DNA of 64,000 nucleotides from Macrothele yani (Eukaryota; Arthropoda; Arachnida; Araneae; Macrothelidae), in assembly GCA_039090855.1 (NCBI GenBank), contig CM076990.1:195987232-196051231 (forward strand). Reading direction: 5' to 3'. A program made the translations under genes and the position numbers. Positions 1 through 10,481 of the stretch are shown piece by piece (position 1 is the first letter of the stretch; every line of letters begins with the position of its first letter). Under the pieces are notes generated by a model. The model worked only from the letters and a program-made list of their open reading frames with translations. It did no database searches and was not told the DNA's origin.

Positions 1-346
1 TTCCATTGCACACAGAAAGTGAGTAATAAAATTTATATTTCTGTTTTATAAGAATTTAAAGCTTGATTTTGCTGAAAAAACAAGAAAGCACAAATTCCAG
101 TTTTTCACGAAAAACTAAGAGTATAAATAACAAAAACTGTGCCCCTGCCTCACGCAGAAATGAGAAATTTCATTGTACACAGAAAGTGATAGCGTGTAAT
201 AAAATTACATTCACTGTTTTATAGCGATGAGAAAGTTTCATTCTACTCAGAAAGTGAGAAAGCATAATAGAAATTGTTTATTTCTCACACAGCAGGAAAA
301 TTTGATTTTGTTTAGAAAGCGCATAATTTAACACAATTTTGCTGCA
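1..346. repeat. Dispersed CAGAAAGTG-motif repeat region
   Basis: AT-rich DNA in which the short motif CAGAAAGTG recurs, for example near 12, 178 and 247. Blocks around it are related: TTCCATTGCACACAGAAAGT at 1, a variant at 168 and another at 236, each followed by an AT-rich stretch. It appears to be the decayed start of the clearer repeat array that follows. No coding potential is seen. Confidence 0.5.
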
Positions 347-830
347 CACCAAAGACAAAAAATTTTGTTCTCTACAGAAAGTGAAAGTACCAAATACAAA
401 TTTCAACACTCTAGGTACATTGTCTCTATCTCCCCCCAGGTCTTACAGAGAGAAGAAAATCGTCCTCTGCAGAAAGTGCGCAAATAAAAATAACAGCTCT
501 GCCTTGTGATGGATTTCTACACAGAAAGGTGAGTGCTATAAATATCGCTTCTGTACTTAATAGGAATGAAATATTTCACTCCACGTATAAAAACAAAAAA
601 CTAAAAAAAAAAATTGCACTTTCGACCTTGCCGTGATATGGTAATGCACACCAAAGACGAAAACATTCGTTCTCTACAGAAAGTGTAAGTACCAAATAAA
701 AATTTCAACACTGCTGCCTTACAGAGAGAAGAATTTCGTCCTGCGCAGAAAGTGCGCAAGTAAAAATAACAGCTCTGCCTTGCGATGGATTTCTATAAAG
801 AAAGGTGAGTGCTATAAATATCGCTTGCCA
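347..830. repeat. Two-copy tandem repeat, period ~302 bp
   Basis: A block of about 200 bp starting CACCAAAGAC at 347 is repeated from 649 with an exact start offset of 302 bp. Both copies run in the same order through CTCTACAGAAAGTG, AGTACCAAATA, TTTCAACACT, ACAGAGAGAAGAA, CAGAAAGTGCGCAA and GTGAGTGCTATAAATATCGC. The first copy has an extra segment at 410-442 that is one unit of the GGTACA/pyrimidine repeat described next. The two arrays are therefore interleaved. Confidence 0.75.
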
Positions 831-859
831 TGATATGATAATGAGTAGGCACACTGCCT

Positions 860-1260
860 TCCCAGGTACATTGCCTCTCTCTCTCTCTCTCCCCAGATAC
901 ATTGCTCCTTTCTCCCTTTCTCTCTCTCTCCAGGTACACTGTCTTCCTCTCCCTCTCTGAGAAAGATGCAATGTTTCTCCGCAGTGTACCTGGCGGAGAA
1001 ACATTGCATCTTTCTCCGCCAGGTACACTGCTCCTCTCTCCCGAGGTACACTGCCCCTCTCTTCCCCCAGGTACACTGCCTCTCTCTTTCCCCAGGTACA
1101 CTGCCTCTCTCTTTCCCCAGGTACATTGCCTTCCTCCATCCCCGGTACATTGACTCTTTCTTTCTCCCCAGGCACACTGCCTCTATCTCCTTAGGCACAC
1201 TATCTCTTTCTATCGCACGAAACACACGCTATCTCTTTCTCTGTCTCATATCCTTCCATT
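860..1260. repeat. GGTACA(C/T)TG-pyrimidine minisatellite, ~26-bp unit
   Basis: About a dozen imperfect units of GGTACACTGCCTCTCTCTTT followed by CCCCA. Units at 1069 and 1095 are nearly identical and show the 26-bp period. Towards 1260 the units decay into pyrimidine-rich sequence. The open frames that cross this array on both strands have repetitive, low-complexity translations and are not genes. Confidence 0.8.
959..1016. repeat. Perfect 24-bp inverted repeat with 10-nt loop
   Basis: Positions 959-982 (beginning GAGAAAGATGCAATG) are the exact reverse complement of 993-1016, with AGTGTACCTG between them. The loop and outer arms are made of minisatellite sequence. This suggests an inverted duplication produced inside the array, and it could extrude as a cruciform. 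Confidence 0.85.
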
Positions 1261-1344
1261 CCATCTTCTAATTTCCCCACGGTCTATCTGCCTCTCTCAC
1301 GGCCAACGCAATTCCCTCCTTCCCCTCCACACACCTACACAGTA

Positions 1345-2710
1345 CCGTCAACTTGGGTTACTTCAACCCTAAGATATAACTTGAACCCAAAACAAAAACA
1401 TGTTTAAACAGATGTGAAATATGATATGCACTGCAATGCAGGCTTAGTTCATAGTTTTTCCGTTAGGTGACAGCACTTTACAGTACTAGGATTATTCAAA
1501 CTGGTTCTGTGATGCTCTACTACGTAGCAGTTCAGTTTATACAGTTTGTTGACAAAAAGCTGCAAACATTCACCTGTACGCGTATTTTCGTGACGTTGCA
1601 CCATTAGTAAGTAAACATTTCGATAACTACAATCTCTTGATGAAAATTCACTGATACAAGTTAAGTCTGATACAAATTAAGTTTATTCATCGTTTCTGAT
1701 ACAAGTTAAGTTTGCTCTAAAATTTTGTTCTTTGTAAAATGTGTGCACATAATCCTAAAAAAAGGGGTTACGTACGTACTTGAGCCCACGCCAGAGTAGG
1801 TCCAAGTAACTCGCAAATGCCTGTTTTTCATTTTTTTTAGAAATAATATATGAAAGTTATAAATATTTGCTGTATAAAAATATGCTGTTTTCATACTGCA
1901 TAATTTAGAACAATGTTCATTGCCTGTCGTTTGTTTACAGCTCCGAAGAAAATGCCAAACAAACATAAAATACTACCTGGCAGTCAAAGCTACGCAGATT
2001 ATACTGAAGAGCAACTTCCACAATGTTTAGAGGCAGTTAAATCGAGACAAATGACGCCAAAGTAAGCTGAATGTTGTTTTTCAAGATAAGCCAATCCACT
2101 ATGAAAAGAAAATTGAAAAATAAATCGATTAATAAACCGGGCCATATAAAGGTGTTCACGGAAGAAGATGAATTAGCTTTTGCTAGCCACCTTGACAAAA
2201 TGTGATTTTGGATTTCCTGTAGACGAACTTTATTTCGGGTTTATTGTAAAGTCTCACTTAGCTATGCATGGTTGAACTGTAATTGCATTCAAAGACGATC
2301 TTCCAGAGCGAGATTAGGTAAAATTACTTTTGAACAGACATCCCCGAGTTTCGATTACCTATACATTCTTTTCTTTTTTGTGTTTTGCAGTTCATCTGAA
2401 ATCTATTATATTATTTAACAAACCCCTGGTACCACTTGGTCCCAAAGAATTTCTCAATGGTTTTTAATAGGAAAATGTGGTGTGGATCCAAGTAACCCAA
2501 AAGTGAAGATCAGTTGGATTCATTTTTTGAAAAATCGCCGTGTGATTTGTATTCAACATATAACATTAGAGTTACTCTAGAACTTCAAAATAACGTTGCA
2601 GTTTTAGAAAATATCGGTTATCAGCACAATTCTTAATTTTTTAATGGTAAGATGCAGCAAAAGGTAAAAAATGAAATGAAAATTCGGGTTCAAGTAACCC
2701 ATGTTGACGG
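1345..2710 (+). mobile_element. Decayed pogo-like DNA transposon
   Basis: The element is bounded by 25-bp terminal inverted repeats (left CCGTCAACTTGGGTTACTTC, right complement CCGTCAACATGGGTTACTTG, 23 of 25 matching). TA lies on both sides (1343-1344 and 2711-2712), as expected for the Tc1/mariner/pogo superfamily. At 1.37 kb it is shorter than an autonomous pogo element. The interior holds a broken helix-turn-helix coding stretch, and most of the catalytic region is unrecognisable. Confidence 0.8.
1952..2260 (+). pseudogene. pogo-like transposase N-terminus (Psq-type helix-turn-helix), broken
   Basis: An ATG at 1952 opens 37 codons that include the peptide YTEEQLPQCLEAVKSRQM, then stops at 2063. 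In another frame the family pattern resumes (ISQSTMKRKL, then VFTEEDELAFASHLDKM, then GFPVDELYF). This order matches the Psq-type DNA-binding N-terminus of pogo transposases: helix-turn-helix, template-like basic stretch, then the E/D-rich linker. The family name comes from this pattern and the TIR/TA structure, not from a search. The stop and shifted frames mean it cannot make a working protein. Confidence 0.65.
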
Positions 2711-2712
2711 TA

Positions 2713-3600
2713 CCTCTTTCCTATACAAGATTATCTAAGCATTACTAATTATGTTTTAAAATTCCAAGCAACGTTCGTTTATCTAAAATTACTCGCACTT
2801 CCATGCGTAACGCGATATTCAGGAAAAATGATACTCGCGCATCATTTCAGCAATAGCGCAGTACTCATAAAATTTGCTACCAATGGCACTTAACTTTTGA
2901 CAACTAATTACTACACTCAATTTTATAAGCAAATAATTAGAATTTAGTTGGAACTAAAACAAATAGTTTCAATTGCAGTCGATTTTGAATTTTCGTAAGC
3001 TGGGAGTAATTGCGTGGGAGTAACAATTCACGACCCCATCAATTTTCATGTTTCTCGTTCTTTCTTATTCAACAGCCAATATGCCACATCTAACGATCGA
3101 TGACTTATTTCTCGAACAAGTTTTTTTAGTTACATATTCAAAATAGATCCTTCTGCCATTGAAACATGCTGTGCAGAAATTTAAGTAATCCACAAAAAAA
3201 AAATAATCTGTATTTTATAAACTTTCCCTAAATTCCTATACACCTCGGAAGTCCGCTTCCTCCTCTCCCTCCCTCCCAATGAACGCTGCCCTGAAACAAA
3301 TAAATTGAGACGATAATTTCTTGAAAGTCGTTGCTATAAAAGCTCCATAATTTTTGCTCGCAAAACGTGCTTCAAAAAACTGCAAGAGATATTTTTCAAG
3401 TTCTTCAGATGATTTACGAATTTTGGGCTAGTGCACCAAATAGGGGGGAGAGGACCTGTTGCCATATAACCTAATATCATGCGAAATGCGGTTCACAGTA
3501 TCCGTTCTCGCCACAGAACTTCAAAATCAGGACCTCGACAGACGATTGAAATTTAATACGCAATCAAACCAAGTATTCCCGTTAATCGCTCCTATTACCA
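2713..3600. other. Unassigned AT-rich stretch
   Basis: No ORF of note, RNA gene, terminal repeat or tandem repeat was recognised here. Confidence 0.5.
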
Positions 3601-3604
3601 GAAA

Positions 3605-4110
3605 TTTTTCGTCACATGAAAAATGAGAACAGAATTGTTTTGTTAATATACGAAAAGAATTGCAGAAAGGTTTCTGAAAATTCTCGATTTTTCGTTAACA
3701 CCTCTTAAAAATGGCAATTTACAGTTACTGTACGAAAGGAACTGTGGAAAGGTTTTCCAAAATTCATGATTTTCCGTTAGCAACTCTTAAAAACGGCACT
3801 TTACCGTTAATGTACGAAATGAATTGTGGAAATGTTCCTGAAAATTCACAATTTCTCTCTAACAGCTTTTAAAAACGAAAATTTACCGTTAATATAGAAA
3901 AAGAATTGTGGAAAGGTTTCTGAAAATTCACGATTTCCCGTTAATACCTCTTAAAAACAGAAATTTACCGTTAATGTAGGAAAGGAATTGTGGAAAGGTT
4001 TCTGAAAATTCACGACTTCCAGTTGACATCTCTTAAAAACGGCAATTTACCGTTAATATACGAAAGCAATTACGGAGAAGTTTCTGAAAATTCAGAATCT
4101 TCCGGGTGTA
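3605..4110. repeat. 82-bp satellite, about six copies
   Basis: The marker GAATTGTGGAAAGG and its variants occur at 3657, 3739, 3821, 3903, 3985 and 4067, every interval being exactly 82 bp. Each unit reads through TTTCTGAAAATTCACGATTT, CCGTTAATACCTCTTAAAAA and GGCAATTTACCGTTAATATA. Units differ by a few substitutions but not in length, so the period has been kept by substitution-only divergence. Related fragments (CCGTGAATTTCCGAAAATA) trail to about 4235. Confidence 0.9.
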
Positions 4111-4917
4111 CAAAAAATCCGTGAAATTCAGGTTCTTTCCCGTCTTTTCACGGAAAAGGTTGTATCAGAAATACGCTTCGTTAATTCCCGAAAGGAATCA
4201 TGGAAAATGGCCCGTGAATTTCCGAAAATATTTTGTAGTGTAAAAAAATCTAAAAAAACATTTGAATTAAAAATTATTTTTTTTTCTGAAAAAAGTTTAG
4301 TCCAACTGCAACTTTTCCCCTCTATTCCCACCAATACGCATTCGGTGTCGTTCCAAGATAAGAATTATTGTGTTTCGTACCATCAGGTGCTACTGTGGCA
4401 TCATCAATCCTCCCACTCTGGCTATACCTTACCCCTACCCCTCTCAAACAATGTTTATTGTTCACAGCTACAGCACATGCATTTGTTATCTTCGCAGGTT
4501 CTACTCCAAAGCCCTTAGTACAGTACATACAGCTTGTGAAAACACAAATATGTCACTGACGGGGATCGAACTCGCGCCTCCTCTCTCCAGAGTCAGTTCT
4601 TCTGACGATCTGCAAAACAAACACATCACACATTTTTCAAAGAACCCAAAGGCCAGTGAATCCCTATTCGGGCGCCAATTTGAAAACACATTTTTTGGTG
4701 ACGTCGTTCGATATCGCGCCTCCTCGCTCCGGAGGTAGTTGTTCTGACTAAACAACAACGACGGAATGTATGGTTGCAGATTTGCTGCCTTGACACGTGC
4801 TTCACCTCTGTAATGCGTCACAAGTTTCGCAACAAAATTTCGGAATACATTACCAGGAGCTCTTAAAAAAAAAAGAAGATTATCCAAATTTATCGATGAC
4901 AATTACTGTATACAACA
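4111..4917. other. Unassigned stretch with a possible minus-strand tRNA-like SINE near 4555-4735
   Basis: Read on the minus strand, 4555-4605 contains GCGAGTTCGATCCCCGTC, resembling a pol III B box with a tRNA T-arm. A related 40-bp direct repeat with CGCGCCTCCTCGCTC lies at 4713-4750. This could be a degraded SINE pair. The rest of the stretch shows no recognisable feature, and the longer open frames look fortuitous. Confidence 0.3.
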
Positions 4918-4919
4918 TA

Positions 4920-6131
4920 CACAGTCGTATCAGAATAATATGACCACCTCCCAAAATCCCAGGGTACCCGCCCAGGCGCGTCACAGAGTGCACGCGACAA
5001 GGTCGACTACACGGAGATATAAGCGGCCGGCCAGTACAGATGAGCCATAGTGCGTAACGTGAGCAGAATGATGGGCAGTGGTAATGATTTGGAAACGTTC
5101 AAAAAGGAATTATCATCGGATACTGCGCCAAGGGTGGAAGCATCACAGAAATAGCAGACTTCGTGGGCTGTTCGCGAGGGGAAGGGTGTACCAAGAATGG
5201 ACCGCTAGTACACCGAGTACCTCCCGACGTCATAACTGTGGAGACCCAAAAGCCGTCGATCCCAGAGCAGAATGTTGCATCCGTCGACTGGTAAAGGGCA
5301 ATTGACGCGCAACAGTGCAGCAATTGATCACGCAAATAAACGCTAGGGCACCCAGGTAAGTGTTCCCGACAGTAAAGCGAACTCTGTAACGCATAGGTCA
5401 CAGTAGAGTGAACTCTGTTACTCCGGAGTCGACGCTGAGTGAAGACGCCCATGTTAACCCAGGTCCATCGGCAACAACGCCTGCAGTTCTCATGGGACTA
5501 CCGTCATTAGGCAGTGGAAGAATGGAAAAAGATTGTCTTGCCCGACGAATCGAGGTTTCTACTCCACAACAGCGACGGGCGGTGGCGGATACGGCGTCAG
5601 ACACAAAAGAATAAGCACTCGGACACGCTTGTCGGCAGTGTACATGTCTAAAGGATGTTTTACTGGTATGACCTGGGACGCTGGTACCACTGGATGGGTA
5701 CCTGAAGGCCAATGGCAACCTGCCCATCCTCGTTGACCACATGCATCCCTTCATGTTGGACATTTACCCTGGTGGTGATGGTGTCTACCAACAAGACAGT
5801 GCGCCTTGCCATGTCGTTAAGGGGGTGCGTGACTGGTTCAAGGAACACGACAGCGATATCTCCGTTCTCCCTTGGCCGGCGAAATCGCCCGACCTCAATC
5901 CCATAGAGCACTTGTGGGAGTATTTGAAGCGATAGGTTCGACATGCCGAAGCACAGCCCCGTCATCTCCGGGACTTCCGTGCTCTGCGAAAGTACGAATT
6001 GGCACGTGTGCCTCGGGCAACCTTCCAGGGCGACATTGCATCCATGCCACGCCGTCTAGCAGCTATCATCCGGACCAAGGGTAGTTATTCCCATTATAAG
6101 GTAGGTGGTCATATTATTCTGATACGACTGA
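4920..6131 (+). mobile_element. Tc1-like transposon, inactive
   Basis: Long matching terminal inverted repeats bound it. The left reads CAGTCGTATCAGAATAATAT followed by GACCACCT; the right ends in the exact complement, GGTGGTCATATTATTCTGAT followed by ACGACTG at 6124-6130. The 1.2-kb length is normal for the family. Both ends are well preserved although the gene is broken in several places, so this copy could still have been moved in trans by a relative. Confidence 0.85.
5068..6100 (+). pseudogene. Tc1-like transposase, multiple frameshifts
   Basis: DDE-type cut-and-paste transposase of Tc1/mariner, spread over several frames from the ATG at 5068. Recognisable pieces are LETFKKGIIIGYCAKGG followed by SITEIADFVGCSR (first helix-turn-helix), DESRFLLHNSDGRWR (first catalytic Asp, near 5545), QQDSAPCHVV (second Asp, near 5795) and SPDLNPIEHLWEYLKR (catalytic Glu, near 5890). 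The last piece ends in a premature stop at 5933, after which the family C-terminal pattern (FQGDIASMPRRLAAII) continues. All three catalytic residues are still present, but no reading frame joins them. Confidence 0.85.
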
Positions 6132-7175
6132 GTGTGTTAGAAAACAATGCCTTGTTTCTCAATGGAAATCACTTGGAAATCAGTTGATCTTTAATTGTCA
6201 AATGCGAACATTCAACCATTCCAAAGAAAAATGTAATCAGAAATCGCATTTAAATAATGCAATAGTCTTTCCGGACAAGAACACGCGTACGACGAATGTC
6301 CTGCACTTTACGTTATCGGAAATCGCGCTCAATACTGCGTTAATCTGTCGCCGAAATGAAGAAAAAGTAAAAAACTAATTGCAAGGCATGCACTTTCTGG
6401 GAAGTCGCAATCTTTTCTCATTTTATGGCTAAAATAAACTGACTGCATAGGAACTGGCGTAATCCTTCCGAAACCGGAAATTATGTTTCGCATTCAACCA
6501 AATCTTTCCAATGTCGAAAATCACATATTCTAGTCCAAAATAAAGGGCTTTCGTGGATGCGTATTCAAAATACGACCCTAACGTACCTGCACGCACAAAG
6601 CATATTTTCTGGTGGAAATTAATTCTAAGCGATTCATGTTCAAAATGATGTAACTTCATTTAAGTGCCGTGAAATCTAGTTGGCTTTGTTTCCATAATTA
6701 AGAAGAAAAGAAAAGTATCGGGTAGATATCCGATTCTTTTCTTGCTTTTAGTACACATTTTACAAAAATCACCGAATATATGGAGTTCAGAAGACGGATT
6801 TTGTATGCTTTTAAGTTTTTTTCCAGGAAGAGTTTAACAAATTTGCACAAAAATAAAGGTATTTTTCGCATTCTTGAAAAGATTTGTGAGGGCGGAATCA
6901 TTAGAGTTGGCAGCTGCCGTTAAGTTTAAATGTGACAAATCGTACGGTGGTCGGCAGCATCACGTAAAAAAAAAAAAAATTAAGCACAAAATTCCATTGA
7001 AATAATTTTAAAAATATAGCTTTTGTACTTTTAGCTTTTTCTTTAGCACACACTTCCGATTGTCTGTCCGGAGATAAAAAGCTGTACGTTGCCTTTCATT
7101 TTAATATCACGCCTATTCGTAAAACGGATACTTGTGAACTAGATTCCCCACTTTTAGCAGGATAGCGTTACATAA
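6132..7175. other. Unassigned AT-rich stretch
   Basis: No coding similarity, terminal repeats, tandem repeats or RNA gene signatures were recognised. Confidence 0.5.
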
Positions 7176-7292
7176 AGTAAAACAAGTTAGTAAAATCATG
7201 CAATGCATTGATTATGATACGCTTTCCAACATACTAGAAATCATAAAATGGCTGTGGAATAAATCTCACTCCTGTGCCCTGATCTTTGATCC

Positions 7293-7599
7293 CATTTCGA
7301 TGATATTCAACAGAACTGGTTCAGTATATCTCCAAAATAACATGATAAAGTTTTGTTGCAATCGAAGCAATTTTACGTAAGTTATGATGCATAAGGGCTA
7401 TGGAATAGACCCCGCTTCTGTGTCCTAAGCTTTGACCCAAATGTCCTAACCTTTGACCCAAAGATTAGGACATAGAAGCGGGGTCTATCCATAGCCCTTA
7501 TGCATCATAACTTACGTAAAATTGCTTCGATTGCGACAAAACTTTATCATGTTATTTTGAAGATATACTGAACCAGTTCTGTTGAATATCATCGAAATG
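7293..7599. repeat. Long hairpin: ~145-bp inverted repeat arms
   Basis: The segment from CATTTCGATGATATTCAACA at 7293 pairs with its complement ending at 7599. The centre is near 7446, and the arms are nearly identical (for example GGGCTATGGAATAGACCCC against GGGGTCTATCCATAGCCC). Two monomers of the surrounding tandem repeat lie head to head. A short internal duplication of CCTAA.CTTTGACCCAAA sits at the centre. Confidence 0.85.
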
Positions 7600-8085
7600 C
7601 CCATTTTCCATAGGATTCGTCCCCAGGCGCAGGCCCCTACAACATACTAACATTTCATCTAAATCGAAACATTTTTACGTAAGTTATGATGCATAATGGC
7701 GATGGAAGTGATTCCGCTCCTATGTTCTGACCTTTGACCCTCATTTCGCCAATTTTCAATGGGATTTGTCCCCAGGTGATCCCCTACCACATACTAATAT
7801 TTAATCGAAATCGAACCTTTTTTACGTTAGTTATGACGCATAAGAAGAGTGGAATGGATCCCGCTCTTATGTACTGACCTCTGACCCCATTTCGTTCACT
7901 TTCAATAGGGTTCCTTCCCAGGTGATTCCCTTCCACATACTAAAAATTCATCGAAATCGAACGATTTTTACGCGAGTTATCCTGCAGACGAACATACGCA
8001 CACAACGCGTGACGTAATGAGGCAGATGGGAATCGCGGCCATCTGCTAGCAAAAGTGTGACGTCATAAAACTTTAATAGGATCCG

Positions 8086-8448
8086 CACATTTGTTTGACT
8101 GCTGACGTCATGAAAATACAGGTCGCGCCATCTTTTTTCTTCCCAACTAATGCGTTCCCAAGGATGAAAATTTGAACATCGATTAAAATAGCTTCATTTT
8201 ATAACTTGGAATACTTAATATTTCCTAAAACATAACCCTAATTATGCAATCCAACATTTGTTTGTCTACTGACGTCATCAAAGTACAGGTCGCGCCATTC
8301 TTTTTCTGGTTTCAACACCACCAAAGGAAAAGTTATTGATTTTTAATATAATTATGGTTATGTTTTAGAAAATATTAAGTATTCCAAGTTATATTAAGAA
8401 GTTATTATAATCGATGTTCAAATTTTTATCCTTGGGAACACATTAATT
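8086..8448. repeat. Inverted repeat (8144-8245 / 8351-8448) plus a direct repeat
   Basis: GTTCCCAAGGATGAAAATTT at 8153 and the following ~95 bp are complementary to 8351-8448 (AAATTTTTATCCTTGGGAAC at its far end). Separately, a ~55-bp block containing GACGTCAT and ACAGGTCGCGCCAT occurs at 8086-8142 and again at 8252-8307. The block lies inside the tandem-monomer element and looks like an insertion into it. Confidence 0.8.
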
Positions 8449-9040
8449 GTGAAGGAAATGTGTACAAAAGTTTTTCCATTGGAAATATAGGAAGCAAAAT
8501 TACTTGACGTCCATCTTAATAACATGGGATAAGGGCGATGGAATGGATCGCAATCCTATGTCCTGACCTTTGACCCCATTTCGTCCATTTTCAATAGGGT
8601 TCGTCCCCAGGTGGTCCCCTACCACATACTGAAATTTCATCGAAATCGAACCATTTTTACGCACGTTATGGCGCATAAAGGCAATGGAATGCATCCCGCT
8701 CTTATGTCCTGACCTTTGACCCCAATTCACCCATTTTGAATAGGGTACGTCCCCAGGCGGTGTCCTACCACATTGTAAAATTTCATTGAAATCGAACGAT
8801 ATTTACGCAAGTTATGACGCATAAGGGCAATGGAATGGATCCCGCTCCTACGTCGTGACCTTTGACTCCATTTGTTCCATTTTCAATAGGGTTCGTCCCC
8901 AGGTGATCCCCTACCACATACTAAAATTTCATCGAAATCGAACCATTTTTACGCCAGTTATCGTGCGGTCGGACGGACGGACAAAGCTGGAGCATATACG
9001 CTTCTTCAAATTACGGTTGGAAAGCGTAAAAAAGGTTTTT

Positions 9041-10410
9041 GATAACTGCTGCTAAATATTAACTTCAGTTTATTTAATATGGTATAATGAAGAATGTTAT
9101 TTGAGTGGAATAACGATTTGGCGGAGTTACCGAAATGTTGGTGACAATTCCTTGCAGGAAAAGGGTTCAGCAAACTTTATTTCGGTGCGAATACAAACTT
9201 CTGCTTCTTTCGCATCCAGTTTCAGTTGAGACTACGAAGTTACGTGAAGCGTTCGGTTTTCTGATTCCAACACCGATTCTTTATGGATTGCTCATTCATT
9301 AAATTAAAATCGCCTAAAATTCCAATTTTCTTTGCACTGCAGTAACTTCGAATCACTAGAGCAAATTACACACACACAGGCTTTAAATGTGCTATCCCCG
9401 CTTCTCTGGCCTTTACGGAATTTCATCTTGAAAATCGCGTCTCTGGAGTAAGAGAATGGGGTCTTATTGTCTCCTTTACGCTATATTTTTTAATTTTATA
9501 TTGTTTTATTTGACACGCAGCGATCTGAATGAAAAGCTTCTTTCACAGAGACATCATTGTTCATTCGAATCATTCCGTTTGAAAGAGTTACTATGGCATT
9601 GTTTACAACGACACACACAAGCTTCATGGAAGCCGATAGCTCTGTTCCAAGAGGAAACCAAACCTCTTTATTTTTTCCCCATGTTTTTTAATTGACTATT
9701 CTTTTAAGGCACGGAAGTCAAATTCATAGTTCCTTTTCTTTCAAGCAACTCATTCAATCGTCTCCCAGTTTTTTTTAGCTCACACTGCCTGAAGAAATCT
9801 CTTTTCATAATTCTTTCGAAATCTTTAGCTGAACTAACGTCAGTTTATTAGTCTTGTAGTCACTGACTGTGGATTCCGAAAGACCATTGGTTTTTTTCTT
9901 TTTGCATGTACATTTTTCGGAATCTTTTTAACCTTTTGTTTTGCAGCTTGTTTCGGCACATTTTCGTTTTTCTGTTGCAAACATCAGGTATATACCACAG
10001 AACACTGGGCTTGCCTGTTCTTCCATAGATTCGGTATTACCACTTCTAGAAGACTAATTGAACAAAAATATCTTTTTGCATCGGGTTGAGTTAGAGTGAC
10101 TGATATTTTTCATTTAATATTTGATCTTCCTGAAATAAAAATTCATCATGTAAAAAGGCGTAAATTTGTATTTTGTGTAACATCTGTACAAGATTGATAG
10201 CAAAAATAAAAAAAAATAAAAAGATACACCGAATCCACGTCTCTTGAATCCTTTCCAGCACGAAAAAAAAATATTTCACAGCAGACTTTTAGACGAAAAA
10301 ATTCAGCAAAAAAGAGCACGCATTTAAGTCTTCTCAAGAAAATATCTGCGCATAATTTAAAATGCACAATGCAAGAAGTGTTTTTCATAGTTCAGGTAAC
10401 CCGTAAAAAT
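9041..10410. other. Unassigned stretch
   Basis: AT-rich with short T and A runs. Open frames on both strands are short and F/L-rich and resemble nothing recognised. No terminal or tandem repeats were seen. Confidence 0.5.
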
Positions 10411-10481
10411 ATACAGCGGTTGGACAGAATGATGTGAACACCTACGAAAAGAAGATTTTGCGTGCCTAATAAGGTGTTGGA

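Larger units (their letters stand above)
7176..9040 (-). mobile_element. Repeat unit made of ~145-bp tandem monomers (copy 1)
   Basis: Built from tandem monomers carrying GGTTCGATTTCGATGAAAT, GTGGTAGGGGACCACCTGGG, CCATTTCGCCCATTTTCAAT and ATTCCATTGCCCTTATGCGT, read here mostly in complement. A second monomer type carries CGGTTCTGTTGAATATCATC. Both ends match a second, inverted copy at 47475-48525. One end has ACAAGTTAGTAAAATCATGC near 7176. The other has a short CGGA run, AAAGCTGGAGCATATACGCT and GGTTGGAAAGCGTAAAA at about 8967-9029. Two dispersed copies with the same ends and the same internal order argue for a mobile unit rather than a local satellite. No protein is encoded. A Helentron- or other rolling-circle-like origin is possible but not shown. 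Confidence 0.6.

Noticed and set aside
705..1271. Several overlapping open frames of 83-156 codons
   Set aside because: All lie in the GGTACA/pyrimidine minisatellite and translate to repetitive, low-complexity peptides in both directions.
4501..4902. 133-codon minus-strand frame
   Set aside because: No recognisable domain, overlaps a possible degraded SINE, and composition suggests chance.
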